Shown here in pieces: positions 45,838 through 56,383 of a stretch of 64,000 bases of DNA. The first letter of the stretch is position 1, and every line of letters starts with the position of its first letter. Source of the stretch: Kuschelorhynchus macadamiae (Eukaryota; Arthropoda; Insecta; Coleoptera; Curculionidae). The DNA is taken from contig JAUTXW010002103.1 of the NCBI GenBank assembly GCA_030620095.1, positions 620,001-684,000 on the forward strand. Direction: 5' to 3'. The notes below the pieces were generated by a model. It was not told the DNA's origin and ran no database searches. It saw only the letters and a list, made by a program, of their open reading frames with translations. A program made the translations under genes and the position numbers.

Positions 45838-46346
45838 CGTTCCGAAAAGGCTTTTATTGACAGTCGTAGACAAAAATTATTCTAATTTGAATGATCAAAG
45901 TATATAATGTTGCTGCAGATTTTTGTTATTACTCCAAAGCTTGCGACTGCATAAATCTTGAAGGTCTTCTTAAAAAGTTAAAGTTTTATGGATACGAGGG
46001 CCACTGCTACAACTGGTTTAAGTTATATTTGACGAATCGGAATCAGATAGTTACAGTATCTTGTGGGGTGCCACAAGGGTCGATCTTCGGTCCCACTTTA
46101 TTCTTATTACCCATTAACAACTCAAGTAACCTTAAAATAAACGGTACTTTTGCATTGTTTGCGGACGACACTACCATTGTTTGGCGAAATAAAAACGAAA
46201 ACCTACTGGAGGAAAATATCTCAAAAGACCTTAGTTTTAGTGTATCAAAAACTAATACTTTAGAGTTTAAGTTTACCTTTGATAATCTTTACTTGGCATT
46301 ACTGCAGCACGAATGGCTTAATTTGCATTTGGAAACTCACACCTAA
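45838..46346 (+). pseudogene. LINE reverse-transcriptase palm fragment, related to LINE A
   Basis: Reads DFCYYSKACDCINLEGLLKK (motif A, about 45920-45980, with KAFD changed to KACD), then TVSCGVPQGSIFGPTLFLLP (motif B, about 46048-46110), NLKINGTFALFADDTTIVWR (motif C, about 46130-46190) and an NISKDL thumb start. Phrasing such as LKINGxxxLFADDT and ISKDL matches LINE A at 33389-34660 closely enough to call the same family. Both ends are truncated. It lies 20 bp outside the hAT element ending at 45816. Confidence 0.82.
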
Positions 46347-46798
46347 CTTTTGGTATAGCCTTTTCGGGTTATTGCAGCCAATAACTTTTTGAAAGCGTTT
46401 ATTTAACTTTACTTGTTTGTTAGTTGGTTAAATAGTATGTATGTTTGGGTCAAATTTTGCAAGTAACTTTTGCGGTTTTCTGCTGTTTAAAAAAAATGTC
46501 AAATTGAAGATCTTCTACTTCATTAACTTTTTTATTGGCATTTTGCAAAGTTAATTAAAATTTACTAAGGTCAATAATTAAAACAAATTTTTATGGATTG
46601 GAAAATTACTGGTCACACTATATAGAATGGAATAAATCAAATGCTTGACAGTTTGATACTTATTTATGGGCCTTTTCCTTCCTTCACGATTTTCAGAATT
46701 ATTGAAATGAGTTATTAATAATAGAAGTGTGGCATTAGTCAATTATAAAGTTGCATATTTCATCATTTTAAAGAAAAGAATACACTAGTCTAAACACT

Positions 46799-46831
46799 AT
46801 TAGACGAACACTTGGTGTGTGTTCGTCTAAT
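46799..46831. other. perfect 13-bp stem hairpin
   Basis: ATTAGACGAACAC (46799-46811), a 7-nt loop, and GTGTTCGTCTAAT (46819-46831). The stem is perfect and the flanks do not pair further. It lies 57 bp upstream of the hammerhead-like motif at 46889. Confidence 0.9.
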
Positions 46832-46879
46832 ATGTTTACTGTATCGTCGTTTTATGTTTTAATTTGTAGTGGCCATATA

Positions 46880-46930
46880 GTTATAAGGTCTGATGATGAC
46901 TGTAAGGTCGAAACACAGGTCACGGAGTAA
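46880..46930 (+). ncRNA. hammerhead-ribozyme-like motif
   Basis: CTGATGA (46890-46896) is followed by a 3-bp stem II (GAC with GTC around TGTAAG), then GAAAC, a 4-nt loop and GTC as possible cleavage triplet. Stem III would be only AC/GT. Stem I pairs GT with AC next to the core, then after a 3-by-3 internal loop TTAT with ATAA-like bases. Minimal hammerheads with tiny stem III are known from Penelope-like elements and act as dimers. The core boxes are perfect here, but stem I is weak. Confidence 0.4.
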
Positions 46931-47484
46931 ATTTTAAAAGTAAAAATTTCGTATATCTTATTTCCTTTAAAGTCTTATAATCAACTCTCTTAGAGAAATA
47001 TGGACGATTTCGTTGAATTTCATCGTTTAGCCAAAAATCAGCTATTTTTCAAAAAAAATAACGCCATTTTTGTTACAAGGGAGTAAACAGAAAACTGCCA
47101 AAAACGTCCCGAAATTTTGACTTAGGCCTCAAAATATTTGTATGTAATAAAGAGCAAAAAATTAAAAAAATACATCTTCTTGAAAATTTTACATTACCTT
47201 CTTCACCACCGTGTATAGGGCGTTCTTTTTTTAGCTATCCTGTATTAAAAAAAAAATTCAAAACAACCTGTATTTTTATATAGTGTTTGAAAAATTCTCA
47301 TTTTTTATGTATTCTCATTTTTTATGTCTATTATGTTAAAAATATTTAATATTATTAATTTTTTGTTCTTGGGATATAAAGGTAATAGTACCTTTATCAC
47401 CTATGATAAACCTATTAAACAGGTTACGCAAAAATTTTTAGGGATAAAAACATTAAAATATTAATAAAAACAGCTATCCCAATA
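46931..47484. other. no gene recognised
   Basis: AT-rich sequence with a TATAGGGCGTTC motif near 47215 similar to other repeat edges. Confidence 0.45.
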
Positions 47485-47765
47485 TCAAACCTTCCCTCGT
47501 TATGAATCTTTCCTTTAATTAGGAATAATGAATTGTGACCCAATTTAGTTCAGCACATAACCGTTACATACATATACTGTTTTTTCCGACATGTTTATTG
47601 AGCGCCATTTTGTTCCACCATATTGCATTCGTACCACTATTTTACCATTTTCTACCTATACAATACTTGATTTTTGAGCATAATTTAAAATAAATTGAAT
47701 AATTAGTTTTTACACTGATTTTTTTTCAGACTGTTTCCTCACATAAACATAAACCTGTTTAAAAT
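47485..47765 (-). repeat. GGCGG-rich dispersed repeat, block 4 (inverse orientation)
   Basis: Begins with the inverse of the family's 3' edge (CTTCCCTCGTTATGAATC) and contains AATTGTGACCCAATTTAGTT, GCGCCATTTTGTTCCACCAT and ACCATTTTCTACCTA, all found inverted in blocks 1 and 2. It breaks off at about 47765. Confidence 0.75.
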
Positions 47766-47803
47766 TTGTTGTTTACGCAACAAGTTGCGGTTACATTTTA
47801 TAA

Positions 47804-48192
47804 CTAATGATGTAACAAATTATCAAATTCAAATTTTCTTCTATTATCTGACAATAGTACTTTATACTCAGAAAATACTCGTTCAGCATCACAAGATATA
47901 ATTGGAACATATTCAAACAAATTCAAATCACTGTTTATTAGAAAATGTTCATGTTCTGTCCCGGTCCTGGTGAAAATGCTGTAGTGATTAAAACTTGTTT
48001 CTGAGCACACTTTTTACTTTTTTGGATCTGATGCTTTGTAGTTCCTATGTGTTGTGTCACTTGGAATTTCTTGTTCGCAGTAACAGGAACATCACAATAT
48101 TTACAAAACACCACAAAACCGTCAGTCGTAAAATCAGGAAAATCTTTCACGAATTAATACCGCATTTAATGAACGCCTTTCTTTCGGCATAC
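47804..48192 (-). pseudogene. hAT deletion derivative: BED-like zinc finger joined to dimerisation tail
   Basis: On the minus strand, MPKERRSLNAV (about 48192-48160) leads after a frameshift into FVKDFPDFTTDGFVVFCKYC, then QVTQHIGTTKHQ. This is a BED-type finger with C-x2-C and H-x4-H spacing. The sequence then switches to LNLFEYVPIISCDAERVFSE and YKVLLSDNRRKFEFDNL, the C-terminal dimerisation segment of hAT transposases. The large catalytic middle (about 400 residues) is missing. CGGBP1-like host proteins have the same N-terminal layout and a hAT origin. Frameshifts suggest it is not translated as one product. Confidence 0.75.
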
Positions 48193-48429
48193 TGGAGAAT
48201 GTTCACGCCACAATGTGTAAACTAAACTGAAATGAAAAATTATTTCTAACATTCTTAAAACGAGCGTATTTATGATTGTAAATCCGTGGTAAAATAAATC
48301 CATAGTTTTTAAAACACAGATGTATTATTGGGTACCTATAACAATTTTAAGAAAGGATGGGTAAAACCCTTGGCCTGCCAGCAACTAGACATTTTTTATT
48401 ATTTTATAAATTTTATTAAATATTATTAA

Positions 48430-50227
48430 CCCTCTATTGCATGACTTATTTAAAATTTTCGATTTTTTTTTATATATTTATTTTTGACGTTAACGGGTAC
48501 TAGAAGGAAGGTACAGTTAAGTTTTTTGCAAATTTTATATTTATAAATTTGTTTAAAAAATGTTCCCAAATGGGAACAATAAGCACAAGAAGTAATAAAC
48601 ATGAAAAAACAAGATGCTTGAACAACATTTTAGCAGTGGAATTCTTTAAAACAATTGTTCGTTTTATTGAGACACAAGTGCACTTTGCATTTGTCGCACA
48701 TTATGCGCGATTTTCCTTTACAACCAAGCTTCTTACACCTTTCTCTATTATCGGTATGGGACGGCCAATACAGGCCTGAGAAATAATTGTCATAGTATAC
48801 TTTATGATTCATATTTCTGGGAATAGGTCTACATAAACGAACTATGATGTTACTTGCTGCTCCTAGATCCGGTTCCTCGGGCATTATATTTATTTCAGCT
48901 GTAAAGTTCGAAATTTGAACTGAAACCACTTACGCCAGACAAACCATACATTTTATAACCCCATTTATGGGGCTTTTTTGGATTATAGGTTTTTAGAGAA
49001 GTTCTTCCTTTAAAGGGAATAATTTGCTCATCCCAAGAGAGGTTCTCCTCAAACGATATTTTTTGGCACGCATTCTTTATCTGATTTAGAACCGGCAAAA
49101 TTGTATCTGTATTTTTGGTAGACACACTGTTGTCAGAGAAATGGAGGAAACGTTTTAGTTCTTCAAACCTATTTAGGGGCATTATATCTGCGATTTGAGA
49201 AGAGCGAATGTTAGTAGCCCAGTACCTGCGAGTAGAATGTTTTATCAAAGACATCCATATCATTATTCCTAAGAATTGCTTTATTTCTTTGCAGTGTGTT
49301 ACTAAAGGCTTATTTGGTCTCTTCTGTACACTATACAAACATGTCTCATGTACAATTTCAGAGATAAAATCATCTGTGATGAAAAATTTGAATAAATTTT
49401 ATGCACCATCCAACTGTAAAATGTTTTCTGGTAGATCACATTCCCCCAAAAATGTATTTTCTTGAGGATCTCGTACAGTAGTTGACTCAGTCCAAGTTAT
49501 ATTTTCCTCATTTTTCGAAAAAATCTTCCGAATCCTCATTGTTCTGCAGGTCCAGCACTTCAATATCATTTTGGCGAACTTGTATTTCCACTGTAAACAA
49601 AAAAATTTCATGTATATTTACTCAAATAACAGTATAATAATTCACCTCCATCCTCATCATCTAATAGTTCAGAATCTTCACTATCTAAAGGAATATCGAG
49701 TACAACATCAAGGCTTTTTCTTCCATAAAACGTAAGTAGCCTTATCTCCGAAAAATCATTGCAGCTCTGCAATACAATGTTGACTCGTGTTCCTATAAAA
49801 AACACAAAACTTTACAATTTTTCGTCATGAACTTTGTAAGCACAATGTTCCCGAAGGGGAACATATAGGTTATGACACGTGGACTCAACAAAAAATAAAT
49901 AAAAATCATCAAAATTGCCACTAATCTATTCCTAACGATAAAAGCTAAGTTTTAAAAAATAATCACCTACCTGCAACAAGTATAAAACACTATTACAAAC
50001 ACTAAAAGTACTCCCGAAAAGATAACCGACGGCGTACTGATCAATTGAGCTATTAAATGAGCATAAAATACTGCGAGAGACATCTAGCAACAAACACATT
50101 ATAAAAAGTAGAGCACTTTTGTCTTAAAAATAAATGTTTTATTGGTTTCACACGAAAATGTAAGATGGACACACTTTTCGTAGTTTATTTGTTATGTTCC
50201 CATGTGGGAACGCTATGCAATAGAGGG
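48430..50227 (-). mobile_element. piggyBac-type element, decayed
   Basis: 1.8-kb element with 13-bp inverted ends CCCTCTATTGCAT (48430-48442) and ATGCAATAGAGGG (50215-50227). The left flank is TTAA (48426-48429), the piggyBac target; the right flank has become ATAA. Three copies of the palindrome TGTTCCC-N4-GGGAACA or a near match lie inside: 48561-48578, 49846-49863 and about 50195-50212. The transposase is present on the minus strand but broken. Confidence 0.87.
48600..49805 (-). pseudogene. piggyBac transposase, internally deleted
   Basis: Minus-strand order: an acidic N-terminus (LDIPLDSEDSELLDDEDGGE), then an in-frame stop near 49405. FITDDFISEIVHETCLYSVQ leads into the DDE domain (49338-48895) with KEIKQFLGIMIWMSLIKHST, NLSWDEQIIPFKGRTSLKTY (first catalytic Asp) and PHKWGYKMYGLSG. 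After a frameshift, NHKVYYDNYFSGLYW (second Asp) follows. About 150 residues including the third Asp are then missing, and the sequence resumes with the Cys-rich C-terminal finger CKKLGCKGKSRIMCDKCKVH. Stops, a frameshift and the deletion rule out activity. Confidence 0.88.
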
Positions 50228-50369
50228 ATAATAATAATATAAATATATAAATAATAATAATAAAAATATATTCAGAAAAATTAGAATATATGCATTTTTC
50301 CTGTAACAACTGCAAAATATGCATTTGCATATGATTTCATGCAAATGCATATATATCCTAAGCCTACTA

Positions 50370-50773
50370 ATAAGTAGTTTTTACAGGCTGATTTTTTAAA
50401 TATTTTATTACGCCGCCATCATAGATTCGTAACAAAATGTTACCAGTTCATTTCTATTAACACTTGATTTTTGTGCAAAATTTGAAGTAATTATCCAATA
50501 GTTTTATATTATTTTTTTTTAAATTTAAGTAAGTCTCCATTTTGTTTCGCCATATTGGATTTTTACCAAAATGTTACCAGGTCATATGACCCTTAACTTT
50601 TGATCATAATTTGAAGTCAAGCGGGTAAGTAGTTTCTTATTGTGTTGTTACCGAAATGTTACCAGGTCATTCCCATATGAGCTTTAAATTTTTATCAAAA
50701 TTTGAAGTCGATAGAATTGAAAAACGTACTTTTCGGCATCTAGGGACCCTGAAACGTGAAGATCTACAAAGAC
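50370..50773 (-). repeat. GGCGG-rich dispersed repeat, block 5 (inverse orientation)
   Basis: Inverse phrases GCCGCCATCATAGATTCGTA, CCAAAATGTTACCAGGTCAT and GGCATCTAGGGACCCTGAAA. It runs into the palindromic junction at 50774. Confidence 0.75.
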
Positions 50774-50930
50774 CTGGAGGGATGATGTTTTCACGATTAC
50801 AATACTTCCCTTTTATGAGGGAAGTAAAAACAGGGTGTTCGATTGAAAAAAGACTTCATCCATGTCGTAAGATTTTGTTTTTACTTCCCTCGTAAATAGG
50901 AAGTATTGTAATCGTGAAAAAATCACCCTC
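50774..50930. repeat. head-to-head palindromic junction
   Basis: TTTTCACGATTACAATACTT at 50788-50807 and TGAGGGAAGTAAAAAC (50816-50831) are mirrored at 50876-50920 with a loop of about 45 bp. The inverse-oriented block 5 lies to the left and forward-oriented block 6 to the right, so two copies meet head to head. Confidence 0.82.
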
Positions 50931-51942
50931 CGAGTTTTTTTCACATCTTTATCAGGGTCGTATAAGGATGATCTGATAACATTTTGGTAAAAATCCAGTC
51001 TGTCAAAACAAAATGGCGGCCTAGTGAAATGTTAAAGAAATTACTATTAAAAAACTACTTATCCAATTTATGTCAGATTTTGTACAAAGTATTATGTTGG
51101 AATCTACTGTTAAGAAGAATATGGCAGCATAATAAAGTATTAAAAAAATCAGCTTGAAAAAAAAACTACCTACTGGATTGATTTCAAAATGTGTGCCATA
51201 ACTATATAATTGTGGTATAGGGATCAACTAGTAGAATTGTGGTATAATTCAAGATGGCGAAACAAAATGGTGACCTCTCATGTTTTACATATCTTCACTT
51301 TTTAGCGTTTTTAGATGACAAGTGTTATCAATTTCATAGGACTGTCTGTCGGTCTGTCTGTCTGTATGTCAGTTCACGGCATAACTTAAAAATTATTTTT
51401 AGTAAAAAATTAGGGGTCATATGGGGATGACCTGATAATATTTTGATAAAAATCCAGTATACTGTAACAAGATGGCGGCCTAGTGAAACGTGAAAAAAAT
51501 TACTACTGAAAAAATCAATTATCCAGTATACCTCAAATTTTGCACACAATTCAAGATTTCAAAAATTATCCAAGATAGCAAAACAAAATGGCGATCTAAC
51601 AAAATATTTAAAAAATCAGCCTAGAAAAGCTACTTACTAGATAAATCTGGTACGAATTTAAATGGCGAAAAAAAATGGCGGACAAATATTTTTTTTAAAA
51701 ATCAACATAAAAAAACCTTACTCTTTTTTCTATAGAAAAATTAAATGTGATGATGGAATAAATCGGTACGAATTCGACATGACTTAACAAAATGTAGTGG
51801 GTCAATGTAAAAAGTACATATTTAATTTATTTTAAAATATGCCCAATAATCAAGTGTGGCATAGGTAGAAACTGGTAAAATATTGGTAGGAATTCATTAT
51901 GATGGAAAAAATGGTGCCCAACAAAAATGTCTGAAAAGACAG

Positions 51943-51945
<3 letters not shown>
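50931..51945 (+). repeat. GGCGG-rich dispersed repeat, block 6 (forward orientation)
   Basis: Contains AAAATGGCGGCCTAGTGAAA (about 51009), the GGTCTGTCTGTCTGTATGTC run (about 51351), AAGATGGCGGCCTAGTGAAA (about 51470), and the 3' phrases of block 1 down to the (TA)n tract at 51946. Confidence 0.8.

Positions 51946-51998
<53 letters not shown>
51946..51998. repeat. (TA)n microsatellite
   Basis: About 53 bp of alternating T and A at the end of repeat block 6. Confidence 0.95.
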
Positions 51999-52001
<3 letters not shown>

Positions 52002-52758
52002 ATTTTCAAATTTATGTATAATTATTTAGTTTATAGTAACAGTGAGGCAATTACAAAATATGGCTAGTTATATAGTTACTGATTTTTACACAGTGTTCTA
52101 TCACCATCCTGTCGAATAACTCTACGTGTTGGATTTTTCCAAATTTACATATCATACACTTTATAAAAGAAAGTTAATAGAATCTTTATTAATAGGGTGT
52201 TACTATTGAAAGTGACATATTTTAAATATATAATCAGTTTTAGTTCATAAGATACTGGCCTTCTTTATTAATGAAAATCACAATTTTTTCATTTACAATA
52301 AAATATTCTGTTTTTTGGTTTCTTCTTTCAGTCCATTTCACTCACATGAATTATGATAAACATATTTACTCTCTTCTTTCTTGTAAATATCAGTTCAATA
52401 CTTTGAGAACACTTGAACTATTAGAAAGTTTCAGTTGACATAACTTTTGGTTTTCATCTCTCCAAGCTGCCTTTCTTTATATTTGCTTGGTATGGAATGT
52501 TAAACAGACATTTTGCTGATGGTTTTTCATTATTTTAAGCCCATTAATAATCTGAAACAAAATTGAACATTATAACTTTGCAGTTAAATATAACCTTTAA
52601 AATATCAAGACTTTTATGTAAATTACATTTTACATACCTCAATATGTTTTATTCATAATTCATTGGATTACATTTTGTAAAGTATTTTCAACTTCTCTAA
52701 ATTAAGACAAAAGAAATTTGTTTTTGCTTTGTTTATAAATATACGGAATTTGCCTGCC
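51999..52758. other. no gene recognised
   Basis: AT-rich sequence; no protein-like frame. Confidence 0.5.
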
Positions 52759-52965
52759 TATAGTTGGCGCATTACCTTTCTGGAATGACGTCATTTTTGG
52801 TTATTTTTGTTTGATTTATGTTAACTGACAGTGACAAAAACATTTTGAAAAAACTCATTGTCGTTTCTTTACAACAGTCAATGCCGGTTTTGGTTATGTG
52901 TCTTTCAGAATATATTCGTCAAAATTGACATTGATTTGTTGTGATTCTTTTTAAACTTTTGCAAG

Positions 52966-54309
52966 ATGCCGCGAAGATATAATCAGCAATCACAGCTAAT
53001 AGTTTTGAATATCTTGGTTTTTTTTCAATTGGAAAAAGAGCAAGCTAAAAATGGAATCCTTCCGCAAACTGATAATATAATTGAACGAGCTTCAAATGCA
53101 ACAAAACTTAGCCATACAGCAATCATAAATATTAAGAAAAGAGGAATAACGAGCGATGAATCCTTTACCTCCAGAATGTCTCAAAAGCAAGAAGAGGTAA
53201 AAACAAAAATTACAGATTACTTAAAGAACAAAATAAGAGATACGATCTACTGCATGTATGCGAAAAATGAATATGTTACAGTGCAGACTTTGCTTAAAAA
53301 ACTAAAAGAGATAAATGAATATTTTAATTTTTCCATCACCTCGCTAAGAAAATACGTAAAAAGTATTGGTTTTAAGTGGAAGAAATCAAATAATAGAAAA
53401 TACCTGATGGATTTGCCCCACATCGTCCACAAGAGAATCAATTTCTTGAGGGAATATGTCAAAAATTAAAATCTAGGACAAGATGCTTATACCACCGTAT
53501 TTATTGATGAGACTTGGATTTTTAGTAAAGGTTCGTTTAGAAACAGCTGGCAGGATAACACTATGTCTACAAGTTCTAAAAAAGCTAGTGAAGGTCATCG
53601 ATATATTGTAGTTCACGCTGGATCAAAGGAAGGATTTATTAAGGGGGCCAGTTTAATATTTAAAAGTGGACTAAAAAGCGGAGATTATCATGACAATATG
53701 ATCAAGCAAAATTTTGAAAATTGGTTTAAAAATCAGCTGGTACCAAATCTTCCTCCAAAAAGTTTGATAGTGATGGACAACGCAAGCTATCATTCCGGCC
53801 TTTTAGAGGATATTCCAAGAAAATCATGGACAAAGCAGAGATTGATTGGATGGTTAAAAGAAAAGAACATTGACTTCCCAGAGAGGGCCATGAAGGATGA
53901 AATATGGAGCATTGTAGAAAAAAATTGTAACATTGAAAAAACATTCTACCTTGACGAATATGTGAAACCTTTGGGCCACAAAATACTAAGACTTCCTCCA
54001 TACCATTGTCAATTTAATGCTATTGAATTGGTATGGTCTGAGTGTAAGAGGAAATACGACCAATACATTGCTAGTCTGAAGGGGACACCGTCGGAAGTTT
54101 TGGCCATGTGGGAAAAAGCGATAAATGAAGTATCTTCAGAGCATTGGAAAAATTATGTCAGCCACACAGAAAGGGTAATCCAAGAAGCTTGGAAGACAAT
54201 ACAGATATGTGATGCTTCAGACATTGCGCCACTTGTAATTAGTACCGACGAAGACAGCAGTGACGATGAAGAATTTAGTTCTGATTCTGAAGACAGTGAA
54301 GGGGAGTAG
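52966..54309 (+). pseudogene. Sailor-type transposase with one premature stop
   Basis: Same start and frame as the intact gene at 6881. Codon 168 is TAA at 53467-53469 where copy 1 has CAA (Gln); the same frame then runs open to the natural stop region. The catalytic motifs (VFIDETW, SLIVMDNASYH, QFNAIELVW) are all present after the stop. Otherwise only about ten residue changes separate the two proteins, among them A18V, T51A, K76E and M355L, and the end differs (EDSEGE against EDSEEEGV). The stop leaves only the DNA-binding part, which would have no catalytic site. Confidence 0.93.
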
Positions 54310-54344
54310 TTTTTATTTTTAAAGTTAGTTAGTTATACATTAAT

Positions 54345-54540
54345 TTCTCTCTTTTAGTTTTTAAAGCAAAGTCTGCATTGTAACATATTCATTTTTAGCA
54401 TACACGCAATAGATCATATCTCTTATTTTGTTCTTTAAGTAATCTGTGATTTTTGTTTTTACCTCTTTTTGTTTTTGAAACATTCTGGAGGTAAAGGATT
54501 CATCGTTCGTTATTCCCCTTTTCTTAATATTTTTTCAGTA
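54345..54540 (-). repeat. antisense copy of an internal transposase segment
   Basis: About 54350-54533 is the reverse complement of codons around 55-115 of the transposase (copy 1: 7043-7226; copy 2: 53128-53311). About ten mismatches over 184 bp give roughly 95 percent identity. At one discriminating site (ATTGTAACATATTC) it matches copy 1, not copy 2. It lies 40 bp after the transposase stop and inside the terminal repeats, so a transcript of the element would contain both sense and antisense sequence. Confidence 0.88.
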
Positions 54541-54962
54541 TTGTCTGTAATTGAGAATTAAAATAATTTTGATGAAAATGGGTAACTGGCGTCAATTTAT
54601 TACATTGCAAACAAAGAATAAGACTAAGATGAAAGAATTTATATTAGTAAAGTCTTATTTGCAAAATAATTTTAGTTTTTGAAGTTATAATAGTTATTTT
54701 TGTATTAAGTGTGCAAAATGAGGGTTTTTTTATGACAATGAGAGTGTTAATTTTTTGCCAGCCATTTTCGACAAGTTGCAGCGCTTTCTGTACAGAAAAT
54801 GCCAATTTTAAATTCGCTTTAGCCAGTGCTGAACGCACCCCTCCTATCTACATCACTGCATACGTTTAGGTTAGGAATCATCGCTGAAATATAAATAATA
54901 TAAGAAATACGTTATTTGAAACCAGCGTGACGTCATTCCAGAAAGGTAATGCGCCAACTATA

Positions 54963-55205
54963 TCTCTTCTGTCACTATTGTTTCATTGGTTTCTTATTTT
55001 TCGGCAACCAGCCAGCTTTGACAGTGTCTGATTTTTGGTTCTGCTCAGGAGCAATTCGCCAGCTGTATTCGGGGACACCGAATGTTATCGGGTTCTTACT
55101 CCCTTCTACTAGTGGCGCCAGCAGTGAACTCCACTGTAATTATTATTTTATTTTATAGCATTAGGCTGGCATGAGTCTGAAGTGAGGAAGAATGATGGAG
55201 GGGAA
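54963..55205. other. unassigned, GC-richer sequence next to Sailor copy 2
   Basis: Contains TTGGTTCTGCTCAG followed by GAGCAATTCGCCAGC, an acceptor-like site before a GC-richer stretch with short open frames. Not recognised as a protein. Confidence 0.3.
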
Positions 55206-55600
55206 TGTTAAATTTCTTCGAATTTTCTGGAACTGATTTTCTCGCCCCTTTCTATTGGCTCTCCTTAGAGGTGCAACATGTGTCCGGCTTTATAAAAGTG
55301 CCTTAATGGACCAATTTTTTAAAGTACTGAGAGTATGCCATAAGTAAATTATTTTAAAGTGCAGTGCTGTTGAAAGCCTAAGGCCTATTTATGGACCTCA
55401 TCTAGAGATAAATTTTGGTCCCGTTTTGTTTGGTTCCACATTTGATCAACCACGTGGTAACTCGATTTTCAAATTAGTTTGCTACTGTGAGCTAATTCGC
55501 AATTATCTTTTATAAACAAAATGGCGGCCTGAATTTGGTTTTTGGCTGTCGGTCCTCGAAAAGCCTTTCTAGATGTCTGGAAATTCCCTTTATTGGTGAC
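55206..55600 (+). mobile_element. possible solo LTR or promoter-like segment
   Basis: Begins TGTTAAATTTC, has CTATTGGCTC near 55251 and TATAAAAG near 55291. It is followed at about 55592 by TTGGTGACCGTTGACGTCG, which resembles the primer-binding region that follows Gypsy-type LTRs. No retroviral-type coding region follows and no matching second LTR was seen. A host promoter is an alternative: GACTAGAG followed by GTAAGG near 55637 would serve as a donor. Weak evidence either way. Confidence 0.3.
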
Positions 55601-56383
55601 CGTTGACGTCGAAGGAGCCCTCTAGATGACTAGAGGTAAGGCAATGTCTTTGAATAGTTGTGTTGTAAATAACTTGTTTTTGCACATTCCATGTCGATTT
55701 TATTTTAAGACAAACAATTGTTTGTAGGGTTTCAGGTTAAGAATTCAAGATATGGTTTTGGGATATAGTTACAAGTTTATGGTGTAATTTTTGGGGTACA
55801 TAAATCAAGAATTCTACAATGATTTTGGAGTTCCTTCCTGTAAGAGTACAAGGAATTAATTCTTAATTTTTATTTATAAATTTTATATAAGGTAGCAGAG
55901 AGGAAGTAAGTAACCTATTTTTTGTAAAACAGCCTTGGCGAAACACTTTATATTTTTATAACTTTTTTCCTTGCAGTGTGGTAAGAGAAAATTCATGAAT
56001 TTTTGATTCCCTGTGCGCTATTTAATTTAATTTTCATATTTACATATTTGCGACATGACATTTCGCCAGATGTTTATAGGTTGATGATATAATGGTAATA
56101 ACGTTCTATCACATTTCATATATTTGATATATTTTATATATTTTACATTTTCTTGATTTATTTTTTTATATCTACATTTTAATTGGAATGTAAGCTAAAT
56201 TTCACATGTCAAAAATTATTTTATAAAACAACTTTAAAAAAAAAACAAAAGATCAAGGTGATCATTAAAATTTGACAGTCTGCACTTTATATAGTGTTTT
56301 ATTGAAAAACCCTCCAAATCTTTATTTTGTCTGCATTTAAATATCAATATAGATTTCTTCCTAATTGAGTCACAGTCAATTAG
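55601..56383. other. no gene recognised
   Basis: AT-rich non-coding sequence. Confidence 0.45.

Larger units (their letters stand above)
52761..54960 (+). mobile_element. Sailor-type transposon, copy 2 (non-autonomous)
   Basis: 2200 bp with the same 33-bp perfect terminal repeats (52761-52793 and 54928-54960) and TA on both sides (52759-52760, 54961-54962). The coding part and both ends are about 99 percent identical to copy 1. It differs by one nonsense mutation in the transposase and about 375 bp of extra sequence after the transposase stop (54310-54685), which includes an antisense piece of the transposase gene. The perfect ends suggest it could still be moved by protein from copy 1. Confidence 0.93.
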
